Assembly: GCF_000350225.1 (NCBI RefSeq) | Contig: NW_005178862.1 | Location: 1 to 64,000 of the forward strand | Origin: Chondrus crispus | Lineage: Eukaryota; Rhodophyta; Florideophyceae; Gigartinales; Gigartinaceae | Length of the DNA stretch: 64,000 bases | Reading direction: 5' to 3' | Program-made: the position numbers and the translations under genes | The notes under the pieces: generated by a model | What the model saw: only the letters and a program-made list of their open reading frames with translations | Told to the model about the DNA's origin: nothing | Databases searched by the model: none | Part shown: one piece after another, positions 32,233-42,574 of the stretch | Position numbering within the stretch: position 1 is the first letter of the stretch | Layout of the letters: each line of letters starts with the position of its first letter

Positions 32233-33283
32233 ATGCCAAGGGGCCCCCCACTCACCGACAAGGAAAGAGGACAAATCCTTGCCTTGCACCATCAACTCGT
32301 GTCACTACGCGACATATCTAAAGAACTGGGAAGGTCCGTAGGCGCTATACAACGGGTTTTAAAGATCCCAGGTCGCGTCTCACGTGCCCGAGCTCATGTA
32401 ACCGGTCAAAAACTTTCCGTCCGTCAAGAGAAGGCAATGATCCGCAAGGCCTCTACTGGATATTATTCGGCTCGAGACCTCAAGAAGGACCTCAATTTGC
32501 CAGTTGGAATCCGACGAATCCAGCAGATTTGAAGCGGAACGCCTCATCTGAAGTATAAAAAGATGAAGACCGCACCCATGATGACTTCTCTACACCGTGA
32601 AAAGAGAGTCAATTGGGCCCGTCGATTCATAGGCAAGGGAGAGTATTTCTGGAACAAGGTAATTTTTAGCGACGAAAAAAGTTTAACCTCGATGTCCCAG
32701 ACGACAATGCCAGCTATTGGCATGATTGGCGCAAGGATGAACGCATTTTTTCGAAAAGACAGAATGGAAGAGCTTCTGTCATGGTTTGGGGAGCTATCTC
32801 TCCGTACGGTGTCACCGGAGACACCGTACGGAGAGATAGCTCCCCATCTTAAGACGAGAGGGGCCCCTCTCGTCTTTCTAAATGTCAATCAAGAATCTCG
32901 CAAGTACTGTGAAACCTTGGATATGGCTCTACTTCCATATGCTGCAGAGACGTACGGGGAAATGCAGAACTGGGTATACCAGCAGGATGGTGCTTCTATT
33001 CATAGGTCTTGATTTACTCGTTCATGGCTCACTCAGAAGGTGTTAGGACTATCGACTGGCCCGCAAAGTCCCCTGATCTCAACATTATTGCGAACATATG
33101 GGGCATCATGGCTCGCCAAGTCTATCTTCGTCAGCGACAGTTTGATACTGTAGAGCAGCTTAAGGCTGCAATTGAGGAAGTTTGGGCGCCAATCAGTGGC
33201 GAATTACTACAGAAGCTCTATCGGAGCATACCACGGCGTATGCATGCAGTGCTGGATGGGCACGGGCGGGCGACAAAATACTA
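32233..33283 (+). pseudogene. Tc1/mariner transposase, broken
   Basis: Starts MPRGPPLTDKERGQILAL with a helix-turn-helix region. The catalytic triad is found at VIFSDEKS (first Asp), VYQQDGASIH (second Asp) and SPDLNIIANIW, where the third acidic residue of the usual PIENLW is Ala. Lesions: a TGA at 32530-32532, loss of one A in an A-run after FSDEK (near 32680), a 49-base palindromic insertion at about 32817-32865, a TGA at 33010-33012 and one shift near 33040. The frame before and after the insertion reads AISPYGVT then PLVFLNVNQ, the conserved family order. It is inactive. Confidence 0.9.
32788..32876. repeat. Two abutting perfect palindromes in the mariner transposase
   Basis: The first has perfect 26-bp arms at 32788-32813 and 32820-32845 around ACCGGA. 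Five bases later the second is a perfect 26-bp palindrome without a loop (32851-32876, AAGACGAGAGGGG and its inverse). Same layout as 9670-9730 and 47458-47537. Confidence 0.95.
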
Positions 33284-34728
33284 GAATAAGCACCTTTTCC
33301 TACTGTCCTCAATAGCGTTTCGCGTATTTATTTGCGTTTCGCAAACGTTTTTAAAGATGCTGGTCGCCGCGTTTATTACTTAACCAATCTGAGTCCGGAA
33401 TCGGTCGTTTCGTTTCGTTTACAATGTCAGAGAGTAGGGGTTCTTATGTTCTCGACCTGTATAACTCAAAACTCCACTCGACGATGGGTGTATTTATTTG
33501 CGTTTCGCGGACTGTACATGACACGTTTCACAGCGCGTGCGCGCGCAGCTGTAAGTACGCGCTTACTGCTCGCTGTGCACGTGTACAGCGTGACGATCCG
33601 GAGTAAGGCGCGAGAGCTTACCGTGTAAGCTACTACATAGATACTGTGGTACGTTATGATAGATTATTTACTTGTATATTAAATTACAGAGCGACCGGCG
33701 GCGGAGGGAGGAGAAGGACAAGCACGGGCTTGGTACCAGATCCTCCGCCGCAGGTCTAACCCTGTCCGCATATTATAAACGCGTTCACTTAACGCGAGCG
33801 CGTTAACCAAGAACTAACGCGGGTAGCTGTCGCGACACGTGCGCGAGCGAGCCGGATCCGCCTCCGCCCGTCGGCGCTAGAACACTAAATAGCGCCGCCC
33901 CGGGGCGTCGAGCGCGTCGATCCGCTCTAACCCGTACGCGTCCGCGTCCGCTCCCCACCGCTCTATCACGCTACCACCGCCGGTGTTCGTTCTGGTGTTT
34001 GTGTGTTTTTCTCTTTCTCGCGTTAACACAGGCCTTACGCGAACCTAGCTAAACCCCCACTGCGACCGGGGGTTTATGCTACAAAGCGTTAAAATATCGG
34101 GCTTTGAATACACCTTATGCCGTGATACAGCACGCGTATGGACCTGCAGAAGGTCGTAGACATGATTGGTTTCTTTACGCAGCAAGTGGATCGGAGACCA
34201 ACTTGTAAGAGGTTATGCTGGTGAGTAGCACACAGTACAGGATTTGCGGAGATTCAGAATAACATTGGAGTGTCTTCACGGAGATTCCTTTCCAGAGCAG
34301 TGCGCTTAACAACTACCAAACAGCTTTTAACACCTCGATGTCAGCACTACGCATCACGGTAGAATGTATTTTGAAAGAAGTCAAAATGTATTTTCCGATC
34401 ATTGACACAAAACGGAAAATGAGACTTTGTGAATCACCGCTCGGCTGGCTGTATCTCGGAACTAATAGTTCATAGTATAGTATAGTATGCTGATGTGCAG
34501 TCTCGTACATGGTATATACCCAAACCAGATATCCGACTACTTTAGGATCCGTCCGTGCACGCTGAAAGAATACATTCAGGAAAGGGGTGGTCTTCTCGAC
34601 GAGTGAAGAAAATTCTTTTTCCGCAATTTGTAGGCAGGCGCGAAGCATGCCCTCTTGCACGGACTGCCCTGCTTTGACTACATCAGAGATTTAGTAGAAG
34701 AGACTACAAGACGTTCAGATACTCACCC

Positions 34729-35541
34729 TCAGCCCAATTTCTGCTTCAACATGTCAAAAATGATCTTAAACTTCTCCAGCTGAAGCTTCTGCCATCCTCC
34801 CGCTCTTTTCGACGTTATTCACGATGTTTTTAGCGCTCTTCGAGCTCCTTGGCGTATTTTTCTTTCTGGATCGCCAACTGATCCACCTCAAGCTGAACTC
34901 TGGCCATATCCGCTTCCTTGAACTTTTCCCCAAACAGACTGAGCTCTCCGCTGACTTCCAATCTCTCCGCCATGCAGTGATTGCGCTTTTCCGTCGCGCT
35001 GTTCCCACCGTCATTCTCCCCTCTGCTACTCACCCCACTGATGCTTGCCTCATCCACATCCTCTACAGTGCCTCTTTTTGATTTACGACAAAGCGCCAAC
35101 TCGACGACACCCCTTCCCATAAGCTCCTTCTCTTCTTCTCGTCTCTTCTTCTCGACTTTGTCTGCTCTCTGTTGTGAAAGGAATGTCTCTCTCTTCTCGC
35201 ATTTGAAATAAGGACTGATATAGCTCCCCCATTTCACATGCCGCGTTTCCTGACTGGTTTCCATTTCTTCTATCGTCCGCTGAAGGTCATCTTTCAGTCG
35301 TTTATAGCTGTCTTGTACTGCCTTCCAATTAACTTTTTGGGACATATGAGGGTTCTGATTTACCATGCAAGCCACATTTTCGAAAGATTGCTTTACGTTT
35401 CCATATCCCGCTACATGCGCGTGCAAAAGCGTCAACTTCGCGTACGTTGATGAGGTCTTCCTGCGGGAGATACTTACCTCGTTTCCTAGCACCTTGCATC
35501 TGTCCGTCGTCCTTGGTGATAACGTCCAAAATCTCCGCCAT
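34729..35541 (-). pseudogene. Transposon companion protein, Myb/SANT-like, broken
   Basis: Begins MAEILDVITKDDGQ, then GKYLPQEDLINVRE, and after one frame change (near 35440) continues LTLLHAHVAGYGNVKQSFENV and VNWKAVQDSYKRLKDD, a Myb/SANT-like DNA-binding layout. A Lys/Glu-rich coiled coil follows. After another frame change near 34830 it ends LQLEKFKIIFDMLKQKLG (stop at 34729-34731). Proteins of this shape accompany DDE_Tnp_4 transposases in algae and oomycetes. It lies tail to tail with the split transposase 120 bp away, so both probably belong to one element. Confidence 0.68.
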
Positions 35542-37013
35542 CTCTAAAACGAAACAAAGATATGGGGGGTTCATGTTATGTGCAGCAGAACCGTTGGTAC
35601 AGGAAAAAAGAAGCTTCAACCTAGAAATAGCGCCAAAACGTAAAGATGATTCTCATAAAATCAGACAGAATCGCCGTGAGCAAATAGCTACTACTCAGCC
35701 ACTCTGCTCACGCGGAGAACCAGAATTCTGTGAGCACTGAAAGCACTGTAATAATTTGCGCGACTTTTCGCTCACATTTGGCTCATGAAAGGCAACGTAA
35801 GCTCCCTACTAAAGCGCGGCCATTTGACACATAATTCCCACCGGTACCGCCCTGAGAAATAACCGAGTTACTTGCAGACAAGCCTGGACAGAAGAACCCT
35901 ATCGGTTACCATCTGTCCATTAATAACGATGGCACCACCTGCACGGCGCGGTAGGGAATCGTTTGTAAAAGCATTTCCGCTGCACTCACCGTCCAGCAAG
36001 GACCGTCCATCCATCCTACACATTTAAGGGGAGCTGTCAAAACGGTAACGCGTCCCAACCGCCGGACAGAAAGTTGGAAGCGAGCCAGAAGCCACCAGAA
36101 TTGTCTAGGACACTTACCCGCCTGACGCTACGGCCTTCAATGTTCACGGTTGACACCGCAGTCCGAAAAGAACTAATTACAACAATGGAAAGAGCAACTC
36201 CGAAGAAAATCTCAAGTTTAACACAGGAGACGATGGAAAACTTGGGAATAGCGAGCTGGCCACCATGTCAAAGCGCTGGAACGAGTTTAACCGCTGCTCT
36301 TAGATCTCGCCCCGTTCACGGAGTGCTTACAAGGTGTCGAGCGTTTATCATATTTGGATTCAGCCTTCATTCATCGGGCTGTGTAACTTCTGCTCAGGAA
36401 ATCGTACACCTAACCGAAGATCAGAAGTGATATCCAGCTTATACGCGCGTGAAATATAACGACCGACCGAGACGGAATTTGCGTATCGGGCGTCCGTAAA
36501 CTAATTACACGAGAGCGAGGTGTCCACGTGAAATGAGCAGGTAAGTGACGATCGGTCGTAGCCGGATACGGTTTTGCAGCGGTGCACAGGAGTAGTTCCT
36601 AAGCAGATGTGATAGTTCGTAATTTCGGTCATAAATATCCACAATCGAGTACAGTACCCGGTACACAATAAGTTGGAGGTACTGTACTTCAGTACAGTCC
36701 TATAGGACCGTTGCTCGGACTGTCGTCTGAATAGTCAAGACCTGATGCAGATCTCCAGCAGTGAACAAAAGGCAAGCTTCATCCCGTCCGTTTCGCACGT
36801 AATGACTACCGTTCATTTAGCTTAACCCGTGATGACTCCTAATCTGTCACTGCCGGTATCCGATACTGTACATCTGGATACTGTGCGTGGCAGGGTATAT
36901 GTGCCACTCCCATTTTTTCGTGAGCTCGATCGTATTGGTTGTCTGCGCGCTGCATCTCCTGCGTTGCTTGTTTTCTAGGATACACCTATGTGATAAGATC
37001 TTTAATGCGACAC
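35542..37013. other. Non-coding region between transposon remnants
   Basis: No recognisable gene in about 1.5 kb. A 118-codon open frame at 36074-36430 resembles no family I know. Several TACAGTA/TACTGTA words cluster at 36650-36880. It may include the terminal sequence of the DDE_Tnp_4 element, but I could not find matching inverted ends. Confidence 0.4.
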
Positions 37014-37018
37014 ATTGA

Positions 37019-38220
37019 TGTGGTACAGCTGTTATGACCGCTACCGTGCCGGGCGGCCATCGGGAGTCCCGCCCGACCACAGTAGTAAGATGTTAACCGA
37101 GACGGTCTATACGTGGGCAGCACGTGTAGAAGTGGCCACGTGGGCACCCACGTGTAGTTTGTAGCACCAGCTAGTGCAGATGCGCATGTGGAGCACGAGC
37201 GACCGGTGGATTAGTACAGTAGTTTAATTGTAGTTACCGTAAGCTACAGTAAGCTGGATACAGTAAGTATAGCTACTTGTGGTATAACTACCTTCGTCTC
37301 GACCACTCGGAAACGACAGGGGTTAGAGGTAAGAGAGCGCGCGCTGCTGGGTAACCCACGCGCGAACGCAGACCGTACGGATGGACTCGAAAAGAGGGAA
37401 GGCTCACGTGGCCGGTGACGCGCAGCCGGACTGGGGTATTCGATCTGGACGGCCGGTCACGGGCTAGAAGCCTGAGACTAAGAGGGAATTCGGAACGGTG
37501 TTAGCACTTAGCGGTAAAGGGAAGGGAGGCGAGTACCTCCTCTTTACTGGGACGGGCAGGTGTCCCCGGTCTTAACCCTAAGTGGGACGCCAGGACGCTT
37601 GTCCCTCTACAGTAGCTGCCACTTACTGTGTACCAGCTACTGTACACAATTACTTAATTTGTGCCATTAACTACTACTTACTAGTTAGCCACCGTACGGA
37701 TTATACACGTGTGCCGGTGGCCACGCCGGCTGCTACCGGCTGTCCCACGTCGGACCCTTGGGGTACTACTGTACACGGCGGCGGGCGCGTGTGCGCCCGC
37801 TCGCTACAGTAGCACCCGCCCTCCCGCGCGGTTATCATCTCGCCGCGGGGTTGTGGTACGGAATTGTACTACACTACTGTAGTTCGTCCGGAAGTATCGT
37901 CTCACTGGTTGTATCAGATAGGGACGCTCCAGGCTGGAGGCAAACGGAGGCAAGCACTCCTCCCCTTACTTCTTACCCTGGACTTTTCTCCGTACGGTTA
38001 AGTATGTCTTTTAGGCTTCCAGGTCGCCACCGTCCGTACTGCTCTACACCCCAGTACGACTGCGCGTGTCCAGTGCGGTGTACCTCCCTTGTCAAGTGCT
38101 TCCTTCCGTTTCGGATTATTCTACCTCACGCTCCAGTGTAGCGGTCCCTCAGACTCCCTCATTTCAGGTACAGCCTGTCTTTCTCCGATTTTGGTTCGGC
38201 TACTCTACGGTTGTACCACA
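37019..38220. mobile_element. Solo LTR (fossil) containing another solo LTR
   Basis: Begins TGTGGTACA and ends TGTACCACA, exact inverted termini. A perfect 5-base target duplication ATTGA lies at 37014-37018 and 38221-38225. After subtracting the inner LTR (37278-37873) and its duplicated CTACT, about 600 bp remain. No internal genes. Superfamily cannot be told from the LTR alone. Confidence 0.8.
37278..37873 (+). mobile_element. Solo LTR (fossil), nested, with perfect target duplication
   Basis: 596 bp, TGTGGTATAA to TTGTACTACA, flanked by CTACT on both sides (37273-37277, 37874-37878). A second copy lies in opposite orientation at 41973-42569 with high identity (about nine bases in ten by eye), so the two make a roughly 600-bp inverted repeat 4 kb apart. 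The intact target duplication marks it as younger than the LTR it entered. Confidence 0.88.
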
Positions 38221-38713
38221 ATTGACATCAACCCTATTAGGAATGTCTGTCTGTTTCTGGTTCGTGCAGTCAACTCTAGTTTTCGTCAGTGTAGGAAGGT
38301 TAATATGCTCAGAGCGGTTATTCTTGAGGAGTTTGAAAAATGACCCGAACCTACCTGTACGTGCTCGTAAATGCATAAGCGTTGTTTGTATGCTATCGAA
38401 GCAAGCGATAGAAAGACAAAGCACTAACGGGTTGTCCAACTTCCGTTGTTTCTTTTTTTGGCGAAAGTTCTATAGTTGTTACACGCCCTACGATAGCCTT
38501 AGAGCATCCCTACCGGTAGCTGATATTCACTATTTTCTGGTTATGATAAGCAAATTTAGCGATACGATCAAAAAAGGCAACCCCAACGGGACGTTCTATC
38601 GCTATCGGATAGATTATGAATAGCACGTCTCGGACATCAGGGGTGACAGCCCCGGCTTTTCCACGGACGCCTCGAAGGCTGCTGTGTAGAGCGATGCAGT
38701 CTCTGCAGCCCCC

Positions 38714-39085
38714 GTGGGGAGGAAGAGAGCAAAACGAGCACAAGCGGAGGTCCTGGCAGTCTCCAACGCTATGCCGTCTGTTGCCAAATCTATGGCAGCG
38801 TCCGCGGAAAGCGTTGGGAAGAACGCTGCTGCCCAGTCTGACCGCAATGGCATCATGCTGTTCATTGGGAAGTATGATGTCGAAGACGAGTCTGCTCAAG
38901 AGTTCTTCCGGCTCCGAAAGAAGCTGCACCTAAGCAACGCCAGAGCTGAGGCCGCAGCCGCTGCTGCCGCTGCCGCCGCCACCACGGCAGCTACTACAGC
39001 GCCTCTATTGCATGTTGTAGAGCCAGCCGGCGCTGACAACAGCCCTGTGGATGGCGAAGAGGAGGACGGGCTAGACTCTCTGTAG
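38714..39085 (+). CDS. Harbinger companion protein fragment (NAM-associated-like)
   Basis: A 123-residue frame, MGRKRAKRAQAEVLAVSNAM, then IGKYDVEDESAQEFFRLRKK, an Ala run and an acidic tail ending EEEDGLDSL. Harbinger elements usually carry a Myb/NAM-like companion that helps import the transposase to the nucleus and bind DNA; the helical segment followed by a low-complexity tail fits the C-terminal part of such a protein. A frame opens at 38616, and the N-terminal DNA-binding part is not seen, so it is probably truncated or lies in a lost exon. It converges with the transposase gene. Confidence 0.5.
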   Translation: MGRKRAKRAQAEVLAVSNAMPSVAKSMAASAESVGKNAAAQSDRNGIMLFIGKYDVEDESAQEFFRLRKKLHLSNARAEAAAAAAAAAATTAATTAPLLHVVEPAGADNSPVDGEEEDGLDSL

Positions 39086-39334
39086 CTTTGTCCGCTTTGA
39101 AGAGAGTCAAGCCCTGCGATGCGCGAGACAGAGTCAGAAAACAACTAAGGCTCCTCTTTATTACAAAAGACGTCACGGATTGTCGGCTCCAAAACGAGAC
39201 CAGATGTGCCGGACAAGGCTTTGCGTCAGCGCAGAGTGGCCAGATCTGCTAGTGAACTCATTTAGACGCTTCTCAACGGTGTTCGCCCATGCACTCAACG
39301 CCGTAGTGCCCACTGCGCTGCCAGCAAGTCCAAG

Positions 39335-40568
39335 CTACTGCTGGTCTTGCCACTGAAACTCTGCTAGGCTAGCGGAGGGGCCGAACTCGAAGGGTGCAGA
39401 CTCATTGTAACGCCCGGCGTAGTTGTCCCGCCTGGACTCAACAATCATATTGTGCATAATAATGCACGCGCGCATGATGCTCGCCATTGTAGTGCGGTCT
39501 CGAAGGACGCAAGGCCGCTTTAGGATGTGAAAGTGCGCTACTAGCACGCCAAAAGCGCGCTCTATATCCTTTCGCACTCCCTCCTGGGCGGCAGAGAATC
39601 GTTTCGCCTTGGGAGAGGAGGAGTTCCTCAACGTTTAGATGAACATAGCCCACGAAGGATATATCCCATCCGCGAGGTAGTACGGTGTGTTGTACGTAAC
39701 CCCATCCACGACAAAAGAAAAACGGGGAGGATGCTTCCCTTCAAGAACAGAGGCCATCGTTGAAGACATGTTGAGGACATTTAAGTCATTAAGGCTGCCT
39801 GGGCAGCCGAAGAAAACATGCCAGATCCACAGCTCTCCGTCGCAAATCGCCTCCAGGACGACGGTCGGCTTCTTCTCTTTACCGGAAATTTGCCCAGCGA
39901 ACGCAACAGAGCAACGCTCCCATCGCCAATGTTGGCAGTCAATGGATCCAAGGCATCCTGGGAAGCCACGGCGTTCATTGATCGCAAGAATGCGCGTCAG
40001 GTCATCCGCGTTCGGCTGGCGCGCGTACTCCTCGCCGAACTCTTCGCAAATAGCATTGCAAAAGAGCCGTAGGGATAGGAGCGCCGAGGACTCCGATATT
40101 TGGAGATACTCATTAACAGCGTCCGCCGCTGAGCCGTACGCCAATATCCGGAGGGCTGCAACTATTCTTTGGGCGGGGAGCAAACCGAGCTCTCCTGGCG
40201 CATTCGGCCGCCGCTGGAACTCCCCCCGAGACGACAAGGCAGTGTAGATCGTCTCAAACGTAGCCCGCGACATGCGGAAGCGGCGAGCAAACGTCTTTTC
40301 ACTGTAGCGCGGGTTGGGGTCCCAGGTAGTCGTCCTGCAGCCTCTTCCAGGCTTCTTCAAAACCACGATCTACGTTCGGCATGCGGCCAATGCGGGAGCT
40401 GGCCGCTGACGACACAAGGGCCCCACCGCTGCTGCCGGCGACGGCGGATACAGCTGCAGCCGCCGCTCTCGTCTGCTCTGCGAAGCATACAACCACAACA
40501 TCGTCTTCAAACGGGTCAAGAAATTCCATTTCAGCCAGCGAGAATGCATCCTGCCAGGTGTGGTCCAT
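39335..40568 (-). pseudogene. PIF/Harbinger transposase (DDE_Tnp_4), two breaks
   Basis: Starts at MDHTWQDAFSLAEMEF (40568), continuing to NVDRGFEEAWKRLQDDYL. A one-base shift near 40320 moves to the frame NPRYSEKTFARRFRMSRATF. The catalytic core follows: FPGCLGSIDCQHW (first Asp), CPGSLNDLNVL (second Asp) and YYLADGIYPSWAMF. An in-frame stop (about 39635) then precedes the conserved tail EGVRKDIERAFGVLVAHF and IIMHNMIVE, which supplies the final Glu. Family length would be about 400 residues. Catalytic residues are all present, so the copy died recently. Confidence 0.92.
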
Positions 40569-41055
40569 GGTAAAACGTGCGGGTAAGGCGGGTCCGAAGT
40601 TGGAGTGGCAGCAGTGGAGCAATGTGCACGACCGAGAGAGATGTGTACAAGAGCGCACACGCGAAACGAATAGAATAGCAACGGTGCGGTGGGGTCCGAC
40701 AAAAAAATACTTTCCTCAGATTGTTGTGGATAGTTTTTCGATAGAAATGGCCACTCAATTTATGACAAGTTGCCATAGGCAATAGGGAATAGGCGCTACC
40801 GGTGGAGATGCTCTTAGTTGGCATAACTTTCAAATTAACATAGGGGTCAAGTCAAAAAAATATATTTTCTATGGTTGTTGAAATCAATGGGTTTGGGCCC
40901 TTTTTCTATTAGAATACGACATATGATGACTGAATACGTTCAGAATTTGGGTTTGCTGTATAGTTTTTACGTGCACTAGACCTTTCAACTAGTTACCGAG
41001 TTTCAAGCCGACACCTCAGTGGAGCACTAAAAAGGGCAAATAATCCGCAAGAGAA

Positions 41056-41703
41056 TGTAGCATAACTCCCCCCTTAGGGGACTTACATTAGATTAGATCA
41101 CGATTGATTTAGTTGCTGTAGAGCACGACGCTCTACCGTACCACCACACATGTCCACGTGTGCCCCACGGCGCACGTGCACACGTGTACCAGGCGCGTAC
41201 GAAGCGCACACACACGGGTACCACGTGTACTGTCAGCACCGATGCTGACACCGTACAGTGCAGGCCGACCTGCACTACAGTAGACCACTACAGTACCTCG
41301 GTGCTGTAGTGTTATTATAGAGGTTTGTCTATTAAACATGAGCGGACCGACGGCGGAGGAGAGAGGACAAGCACGGGCTCGTCCAGAACCTACCACCTCG
41401 GTTCCGCCGGTTTATTCTAGACTACGCGAGCGACGTTCGCGTCGGCCTAGTACAGAGCCCCGCGGGTAGTGGTCGCGCGCGGGGACCCGTAAAGATCGAT
41501 CGTTACCCAGTACCGCGCCGGGGCGTCGAGGCGTCGATCCGCTCATACGCACGCGCGACCACCTCCGACCCCGCTCTACCACGCTACCCGGGGTCGCCCG
41601 GTTCCGATAGCTGGTGGTGCTTCCTTTCCCCGTCTTCCGCCGATCCGGGGTCTCCGTCGAGCTGTGAGTAAACACCCTTCTCCGTGAGGGTGTTTATGCT
41701 ACA
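41056..41703 (+). mobile_element. Solo LTR (fossil), TGTAGCATAA type
   Basis: 648 bp, TGTAGCATAA to TTATGCTACA, flanked by GAGAA and GAGGA (one mismatch). It matches the split solo LTR at 31849-34083. Two short hairpins with identical CCGA loops lie at 41231-41250 and 41258-41275, and a C/G stem (AAACACCC / GGGTGTTT) precedes the 3' end, a place where LTRs often carry RNA-processing signals. Confidence 0.85.
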
Positions 41704-41972
41704 GAGGACTGAATGTATCACGAAAGATCTGGTAATTCGTGAAAATCCGATTTTTCACAAATATATAAATCTCTTTTCTGGATATTTCATCTTTTAGCGG
41801 TCATACAGTATTTCTAGAGATACTTATCACATTAGAAAGTGCGCCAATACATTCACTCCCGCCAAGGTCCTGAACTGTGTGGGAGAACGGGTACCGAACG
41901 GTGTCTGTAAATGTAACGACGCGAAGGGAGATCCCGTAGGGGTGACCAGACGATACGGGAAAGGCAGGGGAT

Positions 41973-42569
41973 TGTAGTACAATTCCGTACCACAACCCCC
42001 CGGCGAGATGATAACCGCGCGGGAGGGCGGGTGCTACTGTAGCGAGCGGGCGTACACGCGCCGGCCGCCGTGTACAGTAGTACCCCAAGGGTCCGACGTG
42101 GGAAAGCCGGTAGCAGCCGGCGTGGCCACCGGCACACGTGTATAATCCGTACGGTGGCTAACTAGTAAGTAGTAGTTAATGGCACAAATTAAGTAATTGT
42201 ATACAGTAGCTGGTACACAGTAAGTGGCAGCTACTGTAGACGACAGGCGTCCTGGCGTCCTGCTTAGGGGTTAAGACCGGGGACACCGGCCCGTCCCAGT
42301 AAAGAGGAGGCAGACTCGCCTCCCTTCCCTTTACGGCTAATTGCTATCCCGTTCCGATTTCTCTTTTAGTCTCAGGCTTCTAACCCATGACCAGCCGTCC
42401 GGTTCTAACACCGCCGTCCGGCTGCGCGTCACCGGCGACGTGAGCCTTCCCTCTTTTCGAGTCCATCCGTACGGTCTGCGTTCGCGCGTGGGTTTCCCAG
42501 CGGCGCGTGCTCCCTTACCTCTAACCCCCCTGGTTTCCGAGTGGTCAGGACGAAGGTAGTTATACCACA
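41973..42569 (-). mobile_element. Solo LTR (fossil), inverted copy of 37278-37873
   Basis: 597 bp in reverse orientation to the copy at 37278-37873, flanked by a perfect GGGAT duplication (41968-41972, 42570-42574). Its own target duplication shows the inverted repeat arose from two separate insertions. Confidence 0.9.
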
Positions 42570-42574
42570 GGGAT

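Larger units (their letters stand above)
31899..33514 (+). mobile_element. Tc1/mariner element with long terminal inverted repeats
   Basis: Terminal inverted repeats of about 215 bp (31899-32113 and 33300-33514) differ at only a few positions. They begin CAGTGCGCG and CAGTCCGCG and are flanked by TA on both sides (31897-31898, 33515-33516), the mariner target duplication. The motif GCGAAACG(C/T)AAATAAATAC occurs twice in each repeat. The total of 1,616 bp holds one broken transposase. High TIR identity suggests a recent insertion, yet the transposase is more damaged than the ends. Confidence 0.95.
31849..34083 (+). mobile_element. Solo LTR (fossil) split by a mariner element
   Basis: Begins TGTAGCATAA and ends TTTATGCTACA, so its termini are inverted repeats. 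Flanked by ATGCG (left) and AAGCG (right), a target duplication with one mismatch. About 617 bp remain after subtracting the mariner element at 31899-33514. The right part matches the solo LTR at 41056-41703, including a C-run/G-run hairpin just before the 3' end. No internal retroelement genes remain. It inserted into the transposase gene, and the mariner came later. Confidence 0.82.
31285..34606 (+). pseudogene. DDE_Tnp_4 transposase split by nested insertions
   Basis: The left part (about 31285-31848) reads, with some shifts, ILRRMAVLNCWEYLAYLFG, IQNCIGFVDSTVVGMARPKG (first catalytic Asp) and YNGHERKHA. The frame stops at a solo LTR (31849-34083). Directly after it, at 34086, ALKYRALNTPYAVIQHAYG and GPAEGRRHDWFLYA resume the protein at the very next codon. 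The tail runs through SALRITVECILKEVK and IYPNQISDYF to a TGA at 34604-34606. This is the PIF/Harbinger-like type with the YNGHKRKHALK motif. The protein would be about 360 residues. It also carries a few of its own frameshifts. Confidence 0.85.
38502..40813. mobile_element. PIF/Harbinger DNA transposon, ends intact
   Basis: Inverted ends GAGCATCCCTACCGGTAGC and, from the right, GAGCATCTCCACCGGTAGC are flanked by TTA (38499-38501, 40814-40816), the Harbinger target duplication. At 2,312 bp it carries the usual two genes facing each other: a small acidic/Ala-rich companion on the plus strand and the transposase on the minus strand. Ends and target site look fresh, but the transposase is interrupted twice. 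Confidence 0.93.

Noticed and set aside
34313-34660. 115-codon open frame on the minus strand
   Set aside because: Shadow of the right half of the split DDE_Tnp_4 transposase, whose conserved order is on the plus strand.
36074-36430. 118-codon open frame in the repeat region
   Set aside because: No motif, no family likeness and surrounded by transposon debris.
37278-42569. One large transposon with 600-bp terminal inverted repeats
   Set aside because: Each arm has its own different 5-base target duplication (CTACT, GGGAT), so these are two separate solo LTRs.
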